Source of the DNA: Dermatemys mawii
Lineage: Eukaryota > Chordata > Testudines > Dermatemydidae
Assembly (NCBI GenBank): GCA_007922305.1
Contig: ML677358.1
Span: 18,339,327 to 18,403,326 of the forward strand
Reading direction: 5' to 3'
Length of the DNA stretch: 64,000 nt
Made by a program: the position numbers and the translations under genes. The notes below the pieces were generated by a model. The model saw only the letters and a program-made list of their open reading frames with translations. It searched no databases and was not told the DNA's origin. Position 1 is the stretch's first letter. Each line of letters starts with the position of its first letter. Positions 60,261 through 64,000 of this stretch are shown one piece after another.

Positions 60261-63200
60261 GGAGCGCTTTAAGGTGAGATGCATAAACAGGACATAATCA
60301 GGCCATGTCTCTTGGATGGCCCCCTTCTCCAGCAGCAATTCTTGGACGCTGAGTTGGCAAGTGACCTATCTGGCCACCCTACAAGAGACATGTGTGTTGC
60401 TGTGCAGTGAACAGTGGTGGTTCCATGTAGGGTTTGTCTTTGGGGACCTACAGCTCAGGATCTGGACAAGCGTAGAGACTTCCCTCCTTGTTCTGAGCAT
60501 GGATCACTCGCAGAGGTTCTCCAAACAAAGGACTTTTCTGCTGGCCGCTCACCCCATGCCCATCTTCTTGAGTCTCATGCTAACGGGATCATTTGGTTGT
60601 TTGAGCATCACTGGCTCCCGCAGGCTCCATCACCTTCTGCATCCTAACACCCTCACTCACAAGCACACAAAGCCAATATAGCATGGACGTGTGTGTATTT
60701 ATATATTTATTATACATTCAAGCACTCCTGGCAAAGAATAAGGTCACTGGTGTCCACATACTCTGACCTATATGCACATAATAAGGCGGTTCCTGTACAA
60801 ACACACATATGAATAAAAGCTCCTCCCAGATCTCCTTTGGGAACAAAAATGGATACATCCATGGAAAAGCAATTAAAAGAAAGATTTGAGATGTGGCTGG
60901 CTCGAATTCCAGGCCGGGTTTAGGGAGCATGTTAGTGAATACAGCTTTCCACTGTTTCTTCAGCTCTCCTCACAAGCGATGGAGGGGAAATGGTACTTCT
61001 GCCAGTCATGAGTGTTGCAACAGACAAACTGGGAGGTGGGCTTGACAGTGAAAGGTAGCAAGGAAGCCCTTCTTAAAATCCTCACAAAGCTGCTAGGAGA
61101 GCGAGATTGACGGAAAGGCAATGCAGAGAAAGGGGTGTTAACCTGCCTTCTGTCCTATAAGTCTCTGTGCCTCTTCTCCTGGCCCCAGTAATCTCCTGTG
61201 ACTTAAAAATTCTTGACAACAAACTGTGTTTACAAAGGAGGAGCGCCTGGTAAAAATGAACAGGCAAGTTGGTTGCAAATAGATTTATCAGACTTCAAGG
61301 ATTATTATTTGCAAAGAGATAGTACACACATTATTATTTCACAGTTCAGCTATGACATTAACCTACTGTGCACGGATTTTATTGCCAGATTGGTTCATTT
61401 ATCAAAAAAGAAGAGAAATTCAAAACCCCATAAGGAAACTAACATTTCACCAGGCTTGGGCTTTCACTTAATGTCATTACTCTATCTATTTACACAAGAG
61501 GCAGAAATGTTCATTTAGTAACATCTTGCAGTTCAATGTAAGAGCCTTGAATCCGTTAGCAAGCACGAGCACATGAGTGTTATCCTTACTGGCAGAGGAA
61601 AATTTGTACATTTGCTATGAAATGAATTTTAATTTGCAAAATCCCTTGCAAGCCACCCCTCTGCTAAATGCTGTGGCAGATCTGATCTTTGCTACACCTG
61701 GGTAAATACAGCCAAAGTTGGAAGAGAAAAAAATATTAAAATATTTTATCAGACACACTTTAAAAACAAAGAATTAAAATCTGTTATGCATAAGTATTTG
61801 CGTCTTTATGTCATGACATCATGAGGTAAATGCAAAGAGTACACTCTGGGAGGAAAATATCTAACAATGACTCCTTTTTTGAAAAGAAACGGATGGCAAA
61901 CATCTCAATAATTCATGAAGAAGCAATTGATTTTTTTGGCTGGAAGGATTGGCTCCTTTAGACTTGTCCTCTCCAGAGGGAAAACTCATTAACACAGAGG
62001 AGGGGTATGTATGTGTGCGTTCACAAGCATGTATGCGTATAGTTGTATCAAATTTTATTTTTATACATATACACAGCGATGTACCTATCACACACAAACC
62101 CCGCATCCTTTCCATACGAGGCTCTTCATTACTGTATGCAACCTAATTCAATTCTTTGTAATGCACACCTTGCCAGAGCAGGCAAACTGCTGAGATCCCA
62201 AGAAACATGTTTATGGGATTGCGGAGACCAATATTAGTCTATTGGTATGATCACTATCTTTTTTAAATTTAAGTGGCCAAATAATTTAAATTAGAAAGGC
62301 AAACCCAGACCTATTTTACATAATGTTTCCAGTTGTTTCACTTCCCTCACCCCAATTGCATATTATGGAATGATTATAATAATAAAAAGCAAAGTGCCAC
62401 TGATTTCAAATGAACTTTATTATTATGAGAATACTTCTGCAATATATTGGAGGCCAAATTCATCCTGGATGTTACAGTATGGAGTGAGTGGAGTTGCACA
62501 AAGATAAATTAAGCCTCAAATTCTTACTATGCATTGACAGCAATTACCATAATTGCTCCACAGGAACCATTGCAATGCATCTGAAGAATATGATGCAAAC
62601 ACAGAAAAAGCTTGATATAGTAATGGAGCTGTTGGAATTGTCAGAATGGGAAAATATAATGGGTCCAATTCAACATATTGGGTTTCAGCCCAGACAAGCA
62701 CAATGGAAGACGAATGGTTTGTTTAGTCTTTGTTCTTGCTTGTTTTGTTTTAAAGCATCTCTTCAGCTATTTGAAAATGTAACACAACGCCTAGCACTCC
62801 ATGGCTGGCTTTCCTTCATCCCACAGACCCAAGACAAATAAATACAGAGCTACCGCTGAAACTTCACCCTTGTACCTAGATCTTGCAAGTTCATGGCCTC
62901 ACCTACCCACGTGTGGCATGTGTTTCCACAGCGTGACACAGAAGGAGGAAGACAAGGAATGACTGTTAGCTTTAAACACAAGGGACTTATGTGCAGCATA
63001 AGGCACAGAGATTTAGCCAATTATTGTCTATAAGAGACATGCAAGCAAATCCCAATGCTGCAGCTTCCATTGCAGCTCATGGACGGCACTGGTGGTCGAA
63101 TCTTACTACCGTCTACTCCAGTGTCCAATGAACCACTGGATCCGGGCAATTGATAACCTCGTTGGTCACATGCCCACCACTTGCCAGCACCCTCTTCCTC

Positions 63201-64000
63201 GCTCCATTGTGGGCTACTGATCTTGGCTTCATAATAAGCCAGTGCCTGAGTAACATGGACGCTGGCACTCAATGAAACAACCCCGCTGTTGAATTCTACT
63301 TCTCTGCAAATAGAACTCTGCTCTATCTACATGCACCCTGGGCTAAACGCTGCAAGCAGCGCAAATTAGTGGGCTGTGTAATGGCTAGTGAGAAAGAAAC
63401 CTTCCAATCCAGGATACTGAGAGCTGAAGTACCCCAATGCCCAATGCACTCTCCACCCCAGGGAACAAGGCCCGGTAGATTCACATAGCTGCAGCCCCAT
63501 GTTATAAGGCTGAAATTTCAGGGCAGTTTCCATGTGGCACAGAGCAACCCCCCATACCAGCGGGATAGATTCTCTCCTCATCTGTCCTGCAGGCCTCCAT
63601 GTTCCACTGGATTTAATACTTTTTTTTTTTATTATTTTTGTTTTGGTGTGTGCTGTTGTGAAGAACCATCTACTCTAAACCAGTATTTCCAAAGTATTAC
63701 AGTGTTATATCCCAGGTCCAAACACCCTGATTTTCATTTCAAAACACTAAAAGTTTAGTAGCACATTCCATAAAGTGAGGAATTATTTTGGCTTTGATGA
63801 CGAATTGCAAACCCAAATGATTAACCTCCCCTCTGGGCTCTCTGCTTCCCGGGGAAACAGCAGAAAGGAAGATTTCTATGCTGAAATCTCTAAATCAGAT
63901 TGCACAGAGCAGTGCTGGCAGGTGAGAGCTGCGCCGAGGGTACTTCCTTGTACCTTACAAATTATTTATTTGATCAGGAAAGAGAGCCGCAAAAGGCATC

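Larger units (their letters stand above)
28549..64000 (-). other. EBF1: EBF1 intron 6, 3' part (window ends inside it)
   Basis: More than 35 kb lies upstream of exon 7 in gene orientation. A search by eye for the expected preceding exon (the zinc-knuckle end, about DKKSCGNRNETPSDP) found nothing, so it lies beyond position 64000. Very large introns agree with EBF1 spanning several hundred kb in mammals. Contents are listed separately. Stretches with nothing I can assign include 37550-38560, 43300-44000, 44110-45100, 52900-53440 and 57850-58700. Confidence 0.8.

Noticed and set aside
28549..64000. Search for EBF1 exon 6 (zinc-knuckle end)
   Set aside because: No stretch matches the complement of its expected coding sequence. 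The closest strings, such as CACTGGATCC at 63134, do not continue as the exon.

Overview
This window is vertebrate genomic DNA and almost all of it is non-coding. It contains two short exons of EBF1 (early B-cell factor 1, a COE-family transcription factor) on the minus strand. By recalled mammalian numbering these are exon 7 (28467-28548) and exon 8 (18756-18897). Both translate without interruption, are flanked by consensus splice sites in matching phase, and agree with the vertebrate EBF1 protein as I remember it. The rest is intron: the 5' part of intron 8 (1-18755), all of intron 7 (18898-28466, about 9.6 kb), and the 3' part of intron 6 (28549-64000). Exon 6 (zinc-knuckle end) and exon 9 (start of the IPT/TIG domain) were looked for and not found.

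The host looks like a reptile, most likely a turtle. This rests on the repeat content: CR1 LINE 3' ends, MIR-like SINEs, several families of short TIR elements whose ends read GTCTACACTGC or GTCTTCACTAC, small hAT-type elements with 8-bp target duplications, and decayed Ty3/gypsy-like LTR elements. The species call is inference from remembered repeat families; a crocodilian is not excluded.

Layout in + coordinates. 1-4700: a possible conserved element (about 300-640), then a 1.6-kb hAT element arranged as a fold-back of two transposase-bearing 3' halves (1953-3579). 4700-18755: intron 8 with CR1, MIR-like and TIR elements and a possible conserved element near 15100-15400. 18756-18897: exon 8, with two in-phase donors 24 nt apart. 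18898-28466: intron 7, with a possible conserved element at 20030-20480 and a GC-rich block at 23660-24600. 28467-28548: exon 7. 28549-64000: intron 6, with possible regulatory DNA at 29380-30480, 46030-46440, 56390-56600 and 59430-60260, a decayed gypsy-like element (about 32890-34487 plus its LTR) carrying a nested hAT element, a separate probable solo LTR (35353-36081), and many SINE and TIR elements and microsatellites.

I see no prokaryotic feature, no CRISPR array and no intact RNA gene. No wholly novel system is evident. The most useful observations are the alternative splice donors in the EBF1 DNA-binding/IPT linker, the fold-back hAT with its own target-site duplication, the nested transposon at 34834-34996, an unidentified pair of minus-strand reading frames at 38577-39297, and the motif-rich unique blocks that may be EBF1 enhancers. 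Conservation could not be tested here, so the conserved-element calls are provisional.
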